From contig CAWGTD010000013.1 in NCBI GenBank assembly GCA_963825415.1, positions 62,001-126,000 of the forward strand: a DNA stretch of 64,000 nucleotides, given 5' to 3'. The translations under genes and the position numbers were made by a program. The notes beneath the pieces are model-generated. The model was not told where the DNA came from, did no database searches, and saw only the letters and a program-made list of their open reading frames with translations. The stretch comes from BP-464 sp963825415. GTDB taxonomy: Bacteria; Actinomycetota; Thermoleophilia; Solirubrobacterales; Solirubrobacteraceae. Within the stretch, counting starts at the first letter, position 1; every line of letters starts with the position of its first letter. Positions 33,935 through 42,908 of this stretch are shown here, in pieces.

Positions 33935-35563
33935 ATGCGCTGGTGGGGCTGGGGCGACGACGCCCACGCCGGTGTGCTCGACGCTTCGGCGCTGACGTTC
34001 CTGCGCGACCGGCTGGAGATCGGCGGCGAGGTCCGCGGGCCGGTTGCCCTCCAGGACGTCCAGCTGCCGAAGATCGCGCTCTCAGAGCCACTGCTCGACC
34101 GCCTGCGTGCCGCCGCCGAGTGCAGCACCGACCGCGAGGCACGCGTTCTGCACTCGGCGGGGAAGGGCTACGTGGATCTCGTGCGGCTGCGGGCGGGGAC
34201 GCCGGACGGCGCGCCCGATGCGGTCGCCCTGCCGCGCAGCGCCGCGGAGGTGCGCGCACTGCTGGAGGTCTGCGCAGCCGAGCGGATCGCGGTCGTCCCG
34301 TTCGGCGGCGGCACCAGCGTGGTCGGCGGGGTCGCGCCGATGGGGGACGGGTTCGCCGGCGTGCTCTCGCTCGACCTCGGCGGCCTTCACCGGGTGGTGC
34401 GCGTCGACGAGCGCTCGATGACCGTGACCGCCGAGGGCGGCCTGCAGGCGCTCGAGCTCGAGGCGGCTCTGGGAGCGCGGGGCCTGACGCTCGGCCACTT
34501 CCCGCAGAGCTTCGAATACGTGACGGTCGGCGGCTGCGTGGCGACGCGCTCGGCCGGCCAGGCGTCGTCGGGCTACGGGCGCATCGACGAGCTCGTGAGC
34601 GGGCTGCGCTGCGTCGCGCCCGCGGGCGACCTGGACCTGCCCGCGGTCGGCGGCAGCGCCGCCGGGCCCGATCTGCGCGAGCTGCTGGTCGGCTCGGAGG
34701 GCGCGCTCGGGGTGATCACCGAGGCGACCCTGCGCGTGCGCCCCAGCCCCGTGGCCACCCGCTACGAGGCGTGGATGCTGCCGTCGTTCGCCGCCGGGGT
34801 CGAGGCGCTGCGGACGCTCGAGCAGGCGGGTGACTCGCCGGACGTGACGCGGCTGTCCGATGCCGACGAGACGCACACGTCCTTGATCATGTCGGGGGCG
34901 GTCGAGGGGCGGCGCGGAGAGTTTCTGCGCCGCTACCTGAAGCTGCGAGGCGTGCAGGGCGGCTGTCTGGCGATCATCGGGTGGCTCGACGAGGAGTCCG
35001 CGATCGCCGAGCGGCGCGCTCGCGTGGCGCCCGTGCTGCGCGGGGAGAGCGGAGTCGGGCTCAGCACCGGCGCGGGACGCTCATGGGAGCGCAACCGCTA
35101 CCACGGGCCCTATCTGCGCGACCACCTGCTCGACCGCGGCGTGCTCGCCGAGACACTCGAGACGGCCACGACGTGGTCGAACCTCTTTGCCCTCTACGTA
35201 GCCGTCGGCGACGCCCTGCGGGCCTCGCTTACCGCCCGCGGCACGCCGCCGCTGGTGGGCTGCCACGTCTCGCACGTCTATCCCGACGGGGCCTCGCTGT
35301 ACTTCACGTTCCTTGCGCGACAGGAACGCGGCCAAGAGGTCGAGCAGTGGGCGGCGGCCAAGCGGGCTGCCAGCGAGGCGATCGTGGCGGCGGGCGGCAC
35401 GATCACCCATCACCACGCGATCGGCCGCGATCACGTGCCCTACCTGGAGGCCGAGGCCGGCGCGCTCGGCCTCGAAGCGCTGCGAGCGGTCAAGGAGCGC
35501 TTCGATCCCGCCGGGATCATGAACCCCGGCAAGCTGTTGAATTCCGGCGGGCGGCGCGCCTAG
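33935..35563 (+). CDS. FAD-binding oxidase, alkyl-dihydroxyacetonephosphate synthase-like
   Basis: The protein is 542 residues. It opens with MRWWGWG, typical of AGPS-like flavoenzymes. The FAD domain has VVPFGGGTSVVGG, TVTAEGGLQALELE and GSEGALGVITEATLRV, and the C-terminal part has THHHAIGRDH, matching the His-rich AGPS active site. AGPS swaps acyl for alkyl chains in ether-lipid synthesis, but actinobacterial relatives may oxidise other substrates. The end FDPAGIMNPGKLL is shared by the D-lactate/glycolate oxidase superfamily. It overlaps the convergent RskA-like gene. Confidence 0.75.
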   Translation: MRWWGWGDDAHAGVLDASALTFLRDRLEIGGEVRGPVALQDVQLPKIALSEPLLDRLRAAAECSTDREARVLHSAGKGYVDLVRLRAGTPDGAPDAVALPRSAAEVRALLEVCAAERIAVVPFGGGTSVVGGVAPMGDGFAGVLSLDLGGLHRVVRVDERSMTVTAEGGLQALELEAALGARGLTLGHFPQSFEYVTVGGCVATRSAGQASSGYGRIDELVSGLRCVAPAGDLDLPAVGGSAAGPDLRELLVGSEGALGVITEATLRVRPSPVATRYEAWMLPSFAAGVEALRTLEQAGDSPDVTRLSDADETHTSLIMSGAVEGRRGEFLRRYLKLRGVQGGCLAIIGWLDEESAIAERRARVAPVLRGESGVGLSTGAGRSWERNRYHGPYLRDHLLDRGVLAETLETATTWSNLFALYVAVGDALRASLTARGTPPLVGCHVSHVYPDGASLYFTFLARQERGQEVEQWAAAKRAASEAIVAAGGTITHHHAIGRDHVPYLEAEAGALGLEALRAVKERFDPAGIMNPGKLLNSGGRRA

Positions 35564-36571
35564 GCGCCGGGCGGGAAGCTCGCCCTGGAGGACGATCGGG
35601 CCCGGCTTGGTCGGGTTCGCCGTGGTCTCGCGCGTCATCAGCAGCGTGTCGAAGTCGGCGAGGTTGACGGCGTCTGGCAGCGCGCCGGGGAAGCGCACCT
35701 TGCCGGTCTTGCCCACGCGGGGCATGAAGCCCAGGCGCGCCACGCCGCGGCTGCCGCGCACCCAGAGCGCGTAGACGTCGCCGGTCTTGTTCGGCGGGAT
35801 GCCCTGGCCCTGGAAGAGGATGTCGGTCTCGTCGCCCTGGCGCACCAGCGTGAGCGCCGCGAGCGCCTTCGAGCCCGAGTTGGCCGGTGGGTTGAGGTTG
35901 ATCTGGCCGAGAACCTCCGGCTGGCCGGTCGTCTGGGTGCGGGCGCGCTGCGCCGAGGTGCCGGCCTTGTCGTCGTCGCCGCCCGGGATGACGACGATGA
36001 TCAGGATCGCGATCGCGGCGCCTACCGCGGCCAGCAGCAGCAGGCCACCCATGCGTGAGCTGCGACGCTCCGCGCCGGGCACGCGCGGAGCCCTCGGTTC
36101 GCGGGGTGCACGCGGCTCGCGGGGCGGCTTGCGCTCGCGTGGCTGCCGCGGTTGCCTGGGCTCCCGCTGCCGGGGAGGCGGGGCCTGCGCGCGGGTGGGC
36201 GCCTCGGCGCGGTCGGCCGGGATCTCCGGGAGCGCGGCCGCGGCGGCGACTCCGCCCTCGACCAGCTCGCCGGCCACGACACGCGTCCAGGCGCGCGCGG
36301 CGGCGGAGTCCTCGAGCAGCCGGCGCGTCTCGGCGCGGTCGGCGGCGCTCTGCTGGCCGAGCAGGAAGTCCGAGAGCTCGTCCTGGCGTTCGAGCGCGAG
36401 GCCCGCGCCGTCGCCGGGGCCGAGGCGATCCAGCGCATCGCGCGCCCGCTCGCGGACGTGCTCGGGCTCGATCCGCAGCAGGGAGGAAAGCTCCTCGTAG
36501 GTCTTGCCCTGCTTCAGCAGCAGCTGCAGAACCGCGCGGCGGTCGGCGGGGAGCTCGTCGATCCTGGGCAT
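35560..36571 (-). CDS. Sigma-4-like HTH fused to an RskA-like anti-sigma domain, frameshifted at the end
   Basis: After correction the protein is 336 residues. Residues 1-55 (ELPADRRAVLQLLLKQGKTY, ELSSLLRIEPEHVR) resemble sigma-70 region 4. An Arg/Pro-rich linker (repeats of REPRQPRQPRE type) leads to one transmembrane helix near residue 190 (LLLAAVGAAIAILIIVVI). The outer part has GDVYALWVRG and TTANPTKPGPIVLQGELP, like the anti-sigma-K/RskA C-terminal domain. An extra base in GGG 35573-35575 shifts the last codons; removing it gives LPPGA and a stop. Function is probably regulatory and is inferred. Confidence 0.6.
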
Positions 36572-36586
36572 TCGAGGGCGGAAGGA

Positions 36587-36592
36587 TACGGT
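36587..36592 (+). promoter_or_regulatory. Overlapping divergent -10 boxes (thioesterase / RskA-like gene)
   Basis: TACGGT ends 6 bases before the GTG at 36599. On the minus strand TATCCT (36588-36583) overlaps it and lies 11 bases before the ATG at 36571. Confidence 0.4.
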
Positions 36593-36598
36593 TCGCGC

Positions 36599-37003
36599 GT
36601 GGCCGCTCAACCACCGATGTCGTTCGAGGGGACCTTCGACGGCCTGATCGGCCTGGAAGTCGACTCATTCACGGACGAGGAGGTCCGTGCCCACGTGGTC
36701 GTCCGCGACGACCTCAAGCAGCCCGCGGGGCTCGTCCACGGCGGCGTGTTCGCTTCGATCGCCGAGACGATCGCCTCGGCGGCGACCTGGCTGGCCGTCT
36801 CCAAGGACGGGATGTCGGCGCAGGGCCTTTCCAACCAGACGTCGTTCCTGCGGCCGATCACCGAAGGCACGATTCACGCCGTCGCCCGCCGCCGTCACCG
36901 CGGCCGGACGACCTGGGTCTGGGAGGTCGACATCACCGACGACGCCGAGCGCCTCTGCGCGCTCGTGCGGATGACGATCGCCGTCCGGCCGCCGCCGGGC
37001 TAG
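36599..37003 (+). CDS. PaaI-family hotdog thioesterase
   Basis: The protein is 134 residues. The hotdog core contains HGGVFASIAETIASAATWL, the substrate and catalytic helix of PaaI/YdiI-like acyl-CoA thioesterases, and SNQTSFLRPITEGTIHA. It hydrolyses acyl- or aryl-CoA thioesters; the substrate is unknown. GTG at 36599 fits the leaderless spacing; ATG at 36617 is an alternative. It overlaps the convergent nadE stop. Confidence 0.8.
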   Translation: MAAQPPMSFEGTFDGLIGLEVDSFTDEEVRAHVVVRDDLKQPAGLVHGGVFASIAETIASAATWLAVSKDGMSAQGLSNQTSFLRPITEGTIHAVARRRHRGRTTWVWEVDITDDAERLCALVRMTIAVRPPPG

Positions 37004-38715
37004 CCGCGATAGCGGTTGGTGATCGGCACGCGGCGGTCGCGGCCGAAGGCGCGGCTGGTGACCTTGATGCCCGGCGGGCTCTGGCGCCGCTTGTACTCGG
37101 CCAGGTCGACCAGGCGGATCACGCGGTCGACGTCGGCCTCGGGCAGCCCACGGGCGATGAGCTGGTCGCGGCCCAGGTCCTCCTCGACATAGCCCACGAC
37201 GATCGCGTCGAGGATCTCGTAGGGCGGCAGCGAGTCGTCGTCGCGCTGGTCGGGGCGCAGCTCGGCCGATGGCGGGCGGGTTGCGATCTCGGGCGGCACG
37301 GGGTTCTCGGGGTCGCGCGCGGCGCGGTGCTCGACCAGCCGGTAGACGAGCAGCTTGGGCACGTCCTTGATGACCGCGAAGCCCCCGGCGCTGTCGCCGT
37401 AGAGCGTCGAGTAGCCCACCGACATCTCTGACTTGTTGCCGGTCGTCAGGACGAGCCAGCCGAACTTGTTCGACAGCGCCATCAGCAGGTTGCCGCGGAT
37501 CCGCGCCTGGAGGTTCTCCTCGGTCAGGTCGGGCTCGCGCCCTGCGAAGACGTCGCTCAGGACCTCCTCGTAGACCGTCATCGGGCCGCCGATCGGAAGC
37601 TCGAGCAGCTGTGTGCCGAGGTTCGCCGCCAGGGTGCGTGCGTCGCCCTGTGTGCCCTCCGACGAGTAGGGCGAGGGCATGACCACGGTCGTGACCCGCT
37701 CGGCGCCCAACGCGTCGCAGGCCACCAGGGCGACCAGCGTCGAGTCGATCCCGCCCGAGAGGCCCAGCACGACGTGCTGGAAGCCGTTCTTGGCCACGTA
37801 GTCGCGCGTGCCGAGCACCAGCGCCGCGTACACCTCGGCCACCAGGTCCAGCGGCTCGCAGAGCTCGCCGCCCGGGGCCTCGTCGACGTGTTCGCCACCG
37901 ACCACGAACGAACCCAGCCGCTGCACCTCGCCCTTGAACTCGCGGGCGGCCGGGCGTTGGCGCGTGTCGCGCAGGCGCGCCGAGGCCGCCGCCTGCGGAT
38001 CGACGTCGCAGATCAGAAGGTGCTCGGCCATCAGCGGAGCCCTGGCGATCACCGCGCCCTCGTGGTCGCAGACGAACGACCCGCCGTCGAAGATCAGCTC
38101 GTCCTGGCCGCCGACCAGGGCGCAGAACGCGAACGCGGCGATGTTGTCCGAGGCGCGCTGGGCCACCATCCGCTCGCGCTCGGCCGCCTTGCCCGCGTGG
38201 TAGGGCGAGGCGGAGATGTTGACGATCAGCGTCGCGCCCGCCAGCGCCTCGTCGGTCTCCGGCGAGCCGGGGCGCCAGACGTCCTCGCAGATCGTCACCC
38301 CGATCTGCACGCCGTCGAGCTCGAACACCGCGGGGCCCGGGCCGCTCTGGAAGTAGCGGACCTCGTCGAAGACGCCGTAGTTGGGCAGGTGCATCTTGCG
38401 GTAGATGCCCGCCACCTGGCCGTCGGCGCACACCGCGGCGGCGTTGTAGACGTCCTCCGCGCGCTCGGGGAAGCCGACAAGCGCCACGATCCCCGTCGCC
38501 TGCTGGGCGATCCGGTCCACGGCGGCGCGAGCGTCGGCGAGGAAATGCTCCTTGAGCAGCAGGTCCTCCGGCGGGTATCCGGTGACCGCGAGCTCGGGGA
38601 ACAGGACGAGCTGGGCGCCGGCGGCGCGCGCCTCTGCCAGCCGCTCGAGGATGCGGCTCTCGTTGCCGGCGATGTCGCCGACCGTCGCGTCGATCTGTGC
38701 CAGCGCAATGCGCAC
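37000..38715 (-). CDS. nadE: Glutamine-dependent NAD+ synthetase
   Basis: The protein is 571 residues with two domains. The N-terminal nitrilase-like glutaminase has the catalytic Glu (FPELAVTGYPPEDLL), Lys (YRKMHLPNYGVFDE) and Cys (GVTICEDVW). The C-terminal synthetase has the ATP pyrophosphatase loop LGLSGGIDSTL and TTGNKSEMSVGY. It amidates nicotinic acid adenine dinucleotide. The GTG start lies 7 bases after GATAAT, so an internal leaderless promoter is likely in addition to read-through from upstream. Confidence 0.95.
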   Translation of the reverse strand: MRIALAQIDATVGDIAGNESRILERLAEARAAGAQLVLFPELAVTGYPPEDLLLKEHFLADARAAVDRIAQQATGIVALVGFPERAEDVYNAAAVCADGQVAGIYRKMHLPNYGVFDEVRYFQSGPGPAVFELDGVQIGVTICEDVWRPGSPETDEALAGATLIVNISASPYHAGKAAERERMVAQRASDNIAAFAFCALVGGQDELIFDGGSFVCDHEGAVIARAPLMAEHLLICDVDPQAAASARLRDTRQRPAAREFKGEVQRLGSFVVGGEHVDEAPGGELCEPLDLVAEVYAALVLGTRDYVAKNGFQHVVLGLSGGIDSTLVALVACDALGAERVTTVVMPSPYSSEGTQGDARTLAANLGTQLLELPIGGPMTVYEEVLSDVFAGREPDLTEENLQARIRGNLLMALSNKFGWLVLTTGNKSEMSVGYSTLYGDSAGGFAVIKDVPKLLVYRLVEHRAARDPENPVPPEIATRPPSAELRPDQRDDDSLPPYEILDAIVVGYVEEDLGRDQLIARGLPEADVDRVIRLVDLAEYKRRQSPPGIKVTSRAFGRDRRVPITNRYRG

Positions 38716-38722
38716 GGCACCG

Positions 38723-38728
38723 ATTATC
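38723..38728 (-). promoter_or_regulatory. -10 box for nadE
   Basis: GATAAT on the minus strand, 7 bases before the GTG at 38715. Confidence 0.4.
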
Positions 38729-39134
38729 CGGAAGCGGCGGCTCCTAGCCAGGCTTCCACGAAGTCCTGCAAGCGCGGATCGGCCGCCGAGGCGACCCGCA
38801 GGCTGTGTCGAAATGCCCGTGCGCGCACGGCCGGGCCGCCCGCATCGAGGCGCAGGACCACCGCCTGGCCGGCCGCCCGCAGCGCCGGCGTGTCGGGCGC
38901 GCCGAGGTCCTCGGCGAGCTTGCGCAGACGCCGCCCGTCGCCGGCCCTCGAATAGAGGATCTCGACATTGCCGTTGCGCAGCAGCGGGTCGGTGGCGCCG
39001 CTGTCGACGACGCCGGGAGCGCTGCGATTCGGAGCGGTGGTCGCCTCGTCGCGCGAGGAGAAGAACGCGATCACGACCACGACCGCGACGACCGCCATGC
39101 CCACCGAGGCCAGGACCGTGGCCGCTCGGCGCAT
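38724..39134 (-). CDS. Membrane-anchored protein of unknown function
   Basis: The protein is 136 residues. The N-terminus (MRRAATVLASVGMAVVAVVVVIAFF) is a signal anchor or signal peptide without a lipobox. The rest, probably extracytoplasmic, contains NVEILYSRAGDGRRLRKLAEDLG and an Ala-rich end. I do not recognise a family. It starts 3 bases after the WS/DGAT stop and ends 8 bases before nadE, so it is the middle gene of a minus-strand operon. Confidence 0.6.
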   Translation of the reverse strand: MRRAATVLASVGMAVVAVVVVIAFFSSRDEATTAPNRSAPGVVDSGATDPLLRNGNVEILYSRAGDGRRLRKLAEDLGAPDTPALRAAGQAVVLRLDAGGPAVRARAFRHSLRVASAADPRLQDFVEAWLGAAASG

Positions 39135-39137
39135 TCG

Positions 39138-40622
39138 CTAGCTCGTCGGGCGCGCCGGCGTCCGTGGCCGGCTCGCACGCCCGCCGTTGCGACCGCGGGC
39201 GGGCCGCTTGGCGGGCTTGCCGGCCGCGCGGGCCAGCGTGGCGATCCCCGCGCGCAGGTCGTCGGCGAGCTGCTCGAGGCCGGGAACGGCGTCGTAATCG
39301 GCCAGCAGGCCGAAGCCGAGCTTGCCGTCGTAGCTCATGATCGCGATGCCCAGGGCCTGACGCTGCGCGAGCGGGACGACCGGATAGAGCCCGATCAGGC
39401 GCCGGCCGAGCAGGTAGAGCGGGATCTGGGGGCCGGGGACGTTGGTGACGACCAGGTTGAAGAAGCGCTGGCGGGCCTGCAGGCGGGCGGCCTGGGCCAT
39501 GATCGTCGGCGGCGCGAAGTCCCCGATCTGGGTGATGACCTGCGCGCCGACCGCCTGGCCGGAGGCCTTCAGGTCGCCCATCGCGGCGTGGACCCATGCC
39601 AAGCACTCGGCGGGGTCGCGCAGGTCCACCGGCAGCGGCGCGTAGACGTTGGAGACCTGGTTGCCGAGCGCGCCGCGCGCGGAATCGGCGCGTACCGAGA
39701 TCGGCACCATCGCTTTGAGAACCAGATCGGTCGTGTCGTAGCCGTGGCGGCGCAGGTAGCGCCCGAGCCCGAGCGTGACCGACGCGAGGACGACGTCGTT
39801 GACCGTGCCGCCGAGCTGGGTCTTGATCGCCTTGAACTCGGCCAGGTCGGAGTCGATCCAGGTGTAGCGGCGATGCGGGCCGATCGGGACGTTGAAGGGC
39901 GACTCGGGAGCCGGGTTCAGGCCCGCCCAGGCCATGGCACCCACCCCGGTCGCGGCCTCCACGAGGCGTGCGAACGCCTGCCGCGGCGCCCGGCCCAGTG
40001 CGCGCAGCCCGCGCAGGGCCTCGCGCGGCTGGGTCGCCCGCTCGAGCAGCGCCTCGGCCAGCAGGATGCCTGGAGCCGGCGGCGGGCCCGGCACCCACGG
40101 GCGATCGGGCGGCGCGGGCGGCGCCGGGTCCGGTGCGGCGTCGAGCAGCACCGCCGTGATGTCCACGCCGGAGATCCCGTCGACGAGGGCGTGGTGCGTC
40201 TTGCAGACCATCGCCCACCGCGACTGCTTGCCGCGACCCGCCGGCGCGAGGTGCTCGACGAGCCAGATCTCCCAGAGGGGCTTCGAGCGGTCCAGCGGCT
40301 GGGCGAACAGCCGCCCGGCGAGGCGCTTGAGCTCGACGTCCGACCCCGGCGCGGGCAGCGCGGTGTGCCGGACGTGATAGCCGATGTTGAAGTGCGGGTC
40401 GTCGACCCACACCGGGCGACCCTGGTTGAACGGTACGGTCGCCAGCCGCTGGCGGTAGCGGGGGACGAGGTGCAGCTTGCCCTCGATCGCGTCGCGCAGC
40501 TCCTCGTAGGGCGGAGACTCGCCCTCGAAGACGAAGATCGAGGCGACGTGCATGTGCGCACCGCCGGACTCGAGGTGCAGAAACGTGGTGTCGAGCGCGG
40601 ACAGGCGATTGCCGTGAGGCAC
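39138..40622 (-). CDS. WS/DGAT family O-acyltransferase
   Basis: The protein is 494 residues, the usual length. The catalytic motif HHALVDG (HHxxxDG) is near residue 136, followed by GGTVNDVVLA and NVPGPQIPLYL in the C-terminal half. Members make wax esters or triacylglycerol from acyl-CoA. The C-terminus is an unusual Arg/Pro/Gly-rich basic tail (PAKRPARGRNGGRASRPRT). The start is GTG after a TTGGAG-like site. The acyl-CoA ligase at 18.6 kb could supply substrate. Confidence 0.85.
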   Translation of the reverse strand: MPHGNRLSALDTTFLHLESGGAHMHVASIFVFEGESPPYEELRDAIEGKLHLVPRYRQRLATVPFNQGRPVWVDDPHFNIGYHVRHTALPAPGSDVELKRLAGRLFAQPLDRSKPLWEIWLVEHLAPAGRGKQSRWAMVCKTHHALVDGISGVDITAVLLDAAPDPAPPAPPDRPWVPGPPPAPGILLAEALLERATQPREALRGLRALGRAPRQAFARLVEAATGVGAMAWAGLNPAPESPFNVPIGPHRRYTWIDSDLAEFKAIKTQLGGTVNDVVLASVTLGLGRYLRRHGYDTTDLVLKAMVPISVRADSARGALGNQVSNVYAPLPVDLRDPAECLAWVHAAMGDLKASGQAVGAQVITQIGDFAPPTIMAQAARLQARQRFFNLVVTNVPGPQIPLYLLGRRLIGLYPVVPLAQRQALGIAIMSYDGKLGFGLLADYDAVPGLEQLADDLRAGIATLARAAGKPAKRPARGRNGGRASRPRTPARPTS

Positions 40623-40651
40623 GTCTCCAAGTCAAGCAGGTCGCCATTTGG

Positions 40652-41809
40652 ATGAGTGATTCCATAGCCTCGGCGGCCGTGGCCGTCCCCGGCGATCCGC
40701 ACGACATCTGCCTCGTCGAGCTCTACGAGCACGCGCTGGAGCTGGCCGGCACGCCGCTGGAGTTCTACGACGCCCACACCCACCTGGGCGAGAACGATCC
40801 GGACGGTCGCAAGGCGACCGCGCAGGAGGTCGTCGCCGGCCTCGACCGGGCGGGCCATGCGCGCGCCCTGATCTTCGCCATGCAGGAGCCGGCCGGGTAC
40901 ACGGACGCGAACGCCGCGGCGATCGACGCCGCCCGCGCGTCGGACGGCCGCCTGCTGGCGCTGGCGCGGATCAACCCCAACGACGGCGAGCCGGCGATCG
41001 CGGCCGCGACGAGCTGCCTCGAAGCCGGCGCGGTCGGCTTCAAGCTGCATCCGCGCAGCGACGCGTTCGACCTTCCGCACCCGATCGTCGAGCGCATCGT
41101 CGCGCTCGCCCACGAGCACCGCGCGCCGGTTCTCTTCCACGCCGGCCGCGGGTTCCCGGGGCTGGGCGAGGAGGCCGCCCGCCTCGCAAGGCGCTACCCC
41201 GGCGCGCGGCTGATCCTCGCCCACGCCGGCATCAGCGACCTCGGACACATCGGCGAGGTCGCCGCCGAGGCGCCGAACATATTCTTCGACTCGTCCTGGT
41301 GGCAGGTCTCCGACCTGCTGACGCTCTTCACGCACGTCCCGGCGGACCGGATCCTGTACGCCAGCGACATGCCCTATGGCACGCCGCGGTTCTCCGCGAT
41401 GGCCTTCCTGCGTTGCGCGCTCGCCGCGGGCCTGGGCCCGGACGCGCTGCGAGCCATCGCCGGCGAGCAGCTCGCGCGTGTCGTCAACGGGGAGGAGCCG
41501 CTCGAGCTCGGCCCCGCGCCGGGGGAGGGCGGCCTGGGCCCCCGCACCCTGACCCTGGAGCGCGGCCTCGCCTACACCACCGCGGCCGTGCAGATCGCGT
41601 TCCGCGAAGGCGACCCCACGGAGCCGCTGAGCCTCGCCCGGCTGGCGCTGCGACCGGCGCTCACACCCGTCGTGGCCACGGCGGACGCGCTCCTGGCGGC
41701 TGCCCAGGAGGCGCTCCGCGTCTTCCCCGAGCAGTCCCAGGCGCTGACCTACCCGGCGCTCGCGGCCCAGCTCGTGCTGGGCACGGCGACGGTCGACGTC
41801 CCGGGCTGA
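40652..41809 (+). CDS. Amidohydrolase-related metal-dependent hydrolase
   Basis: The protein is 385 residues. Metal-ligand motifs of the PF04909 type are present: DAHTHLGE, VGFKLHPRSD, LFHAGRG, LAHAGISDL and YASDMPYG. A C-terminal extension of about 110 residues, helical and Ala/Leu-rich, is beyond the usual barrel. Possible reactions include decarboxylation or hydrolysis of cyclic substrates; the substrate is unknown. It diverges from the WS/DGAT gene with a 29-base gap. Confidence 0.75.
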   Translation: MSDSIASAAVAVPGDPHDICLVELYEHALELAGTPLEFYDAHTHLGENDPDGRKATAQEVVAGLDRAGHARALIFAMQEPAGYTDANAAAIDAARASDGRLLALARINPNDGEPAIAAATSCLEAGAVGFKLHPRSDAFDLPHPIVERIVALAHEHRAPVLFHAGRGFPGLGEEAARLARRYPGARLILAHAGISDLGHIGEVAAEAPNIFFDSSWWQVSDLLTLFTHVPADRILYASDMPYGTPRFSAMAFLRCALAAGLGPDALRAIAGEQLARVVNGEEPLELGPAPGEGGLGPRTLTLERGLAYTTAAVQIAFREGDPTEPLSLARLALRPALTPVVATADALLAAAQEALRVFPEQSQALTYPALAAQLVLGTATVDVPG

Positions 41810-41827
41810 GGCGTCGGGCGGCGGCCG

Positions 41828-41833
41828 TACGCT
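41828..41833 (+). promoter_or_regulatory. Leaderless-type -10 box for dinB
   Basis: TACGCT is 6 bases before the GTG at 41840. No LexA-like operator is visible. Confidence 0.35.
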
Positions 41834-41839
41834 GCGTGT

Positions 41840-42899
41840 GTGGGCCGGTGCATCGCGCATCTCGACATCGACGCCTTCTACGCGTCGGTCGAGCTGCAGC
41901 GCCGGCCGGAGCTGCGCGGGCTGCCGGTGATCGTCTCGGGCAGCGGCCCGCGCGCGGTGGTGACGACCGCCAGCTACGAGGCGCGCAAGTTCGGGATCGG
42001 CTCGGCGATGCCGACGTCGCGCGCCCGGCGTCTGTGCCCCGACGCGGTGCTGATCCCGCCCGACTTCAGCGCCTACCGCGAGGCGTCCGGGGTCGTCATG
42101 GGGCTGGTCCGCGCGACCGTCGACGACGTCGAGGTCGCCGGCCTCGACGAGGCGTATCTCGACCTGACCGGCATGGTCGCCCCGCGCGCCGCGATGCGGC
42201 GGCTGGTCGCATCGATCCACGGGGCGACCGGGCTGACCGCCTCCGTCGGCATCGGGCCGAACAAGCTGGTGGCGAAGGTCGCTTCGGACGCCGAGAAGCC
42301 GCGCGGGTTCGTGGTGCTGACGCGCGAGGAGGCCTGTGCCCGCTTCGCCGACGCTCCGCCGGGTCTCGTGCCGGGGATCGGGCCGAAGACCGCCGAGCGT
42401 CTGGCCGGGCATGGGCCTGAGGACGCTGGGAGCGCTGGCGACCGCGGATGCCGAGGCGCTGGCGCAGACCTTCGGGCCTCGGCTCGGGCACGACCTGGTG
42501 AGGCGTGCGCGCTTCGAGCACGACGGCGCGGTCACGAGCGTGCGGGTGGCCAAGTCCGAGTCGCGCGAGACCACGTTCGACACCGACGTGGCCGACGCCG
42601 CGGAGCTCGAGGAGATCCTCGGCCGGCTCGCGGTGGAGCTCTGCGAGCGCCTGGTCCGCCAGGAGCGCCAGGGCCGGACCGTGAGCATCAAGGTCCGCCT
42701 CGACGACTGGACGACGGTGACCCGCGCGCGCACGCTCGAGCGCGCGACGAACGAGACGCAGACGGTCAGCGAGATCGCGCTCGAGCTGCTGCGTGCGTAC
42801 GCGCCGGCGCGACCGGTGCGGCTGCTCGGCGTGCAGGTCGCCGGCCTCGATCGCGAGGACGTGGTCGAGGACGCCGACCAGCTCGCGCTGCCGATGTAG
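41840..42899 (+). CDS. dinB: DNA polymerase IV (Y-family), frameshifted
   Basis: Catalytic acidic residues are in AHLDIDAFYASVE and AGLDEAYLDLTG. ASVGIGPNKLVAKVASDAEKP is the palm signature, and GIGPKTAERL is a helix-hairpin-helix. The frame breaks at GGG 42407-42409. Deleting one G joins ERLAGMGLRTLGALATAD and runs to the stop at 42899, giving 352 residues with the little-finger domain. It performs error-prone bypass synthesis. The C-terminus lacks a clear clamp-binding QxxLxLF; LALPM is the nearest candidate. Confidence 0.88.
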
Positions 42900-42902
42900 C
42901 CT
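42897..42902 (+). promoter_or_regulatory. -10 box containing the dinB stop codon
   Basis: TAGCCT begins with the dinB TAG stop and lies 6 bases before the ATG at 42909, a leaderless-type spacing. Confidence 0.4.
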
Positions 42903-42908
42903 GCCGCC

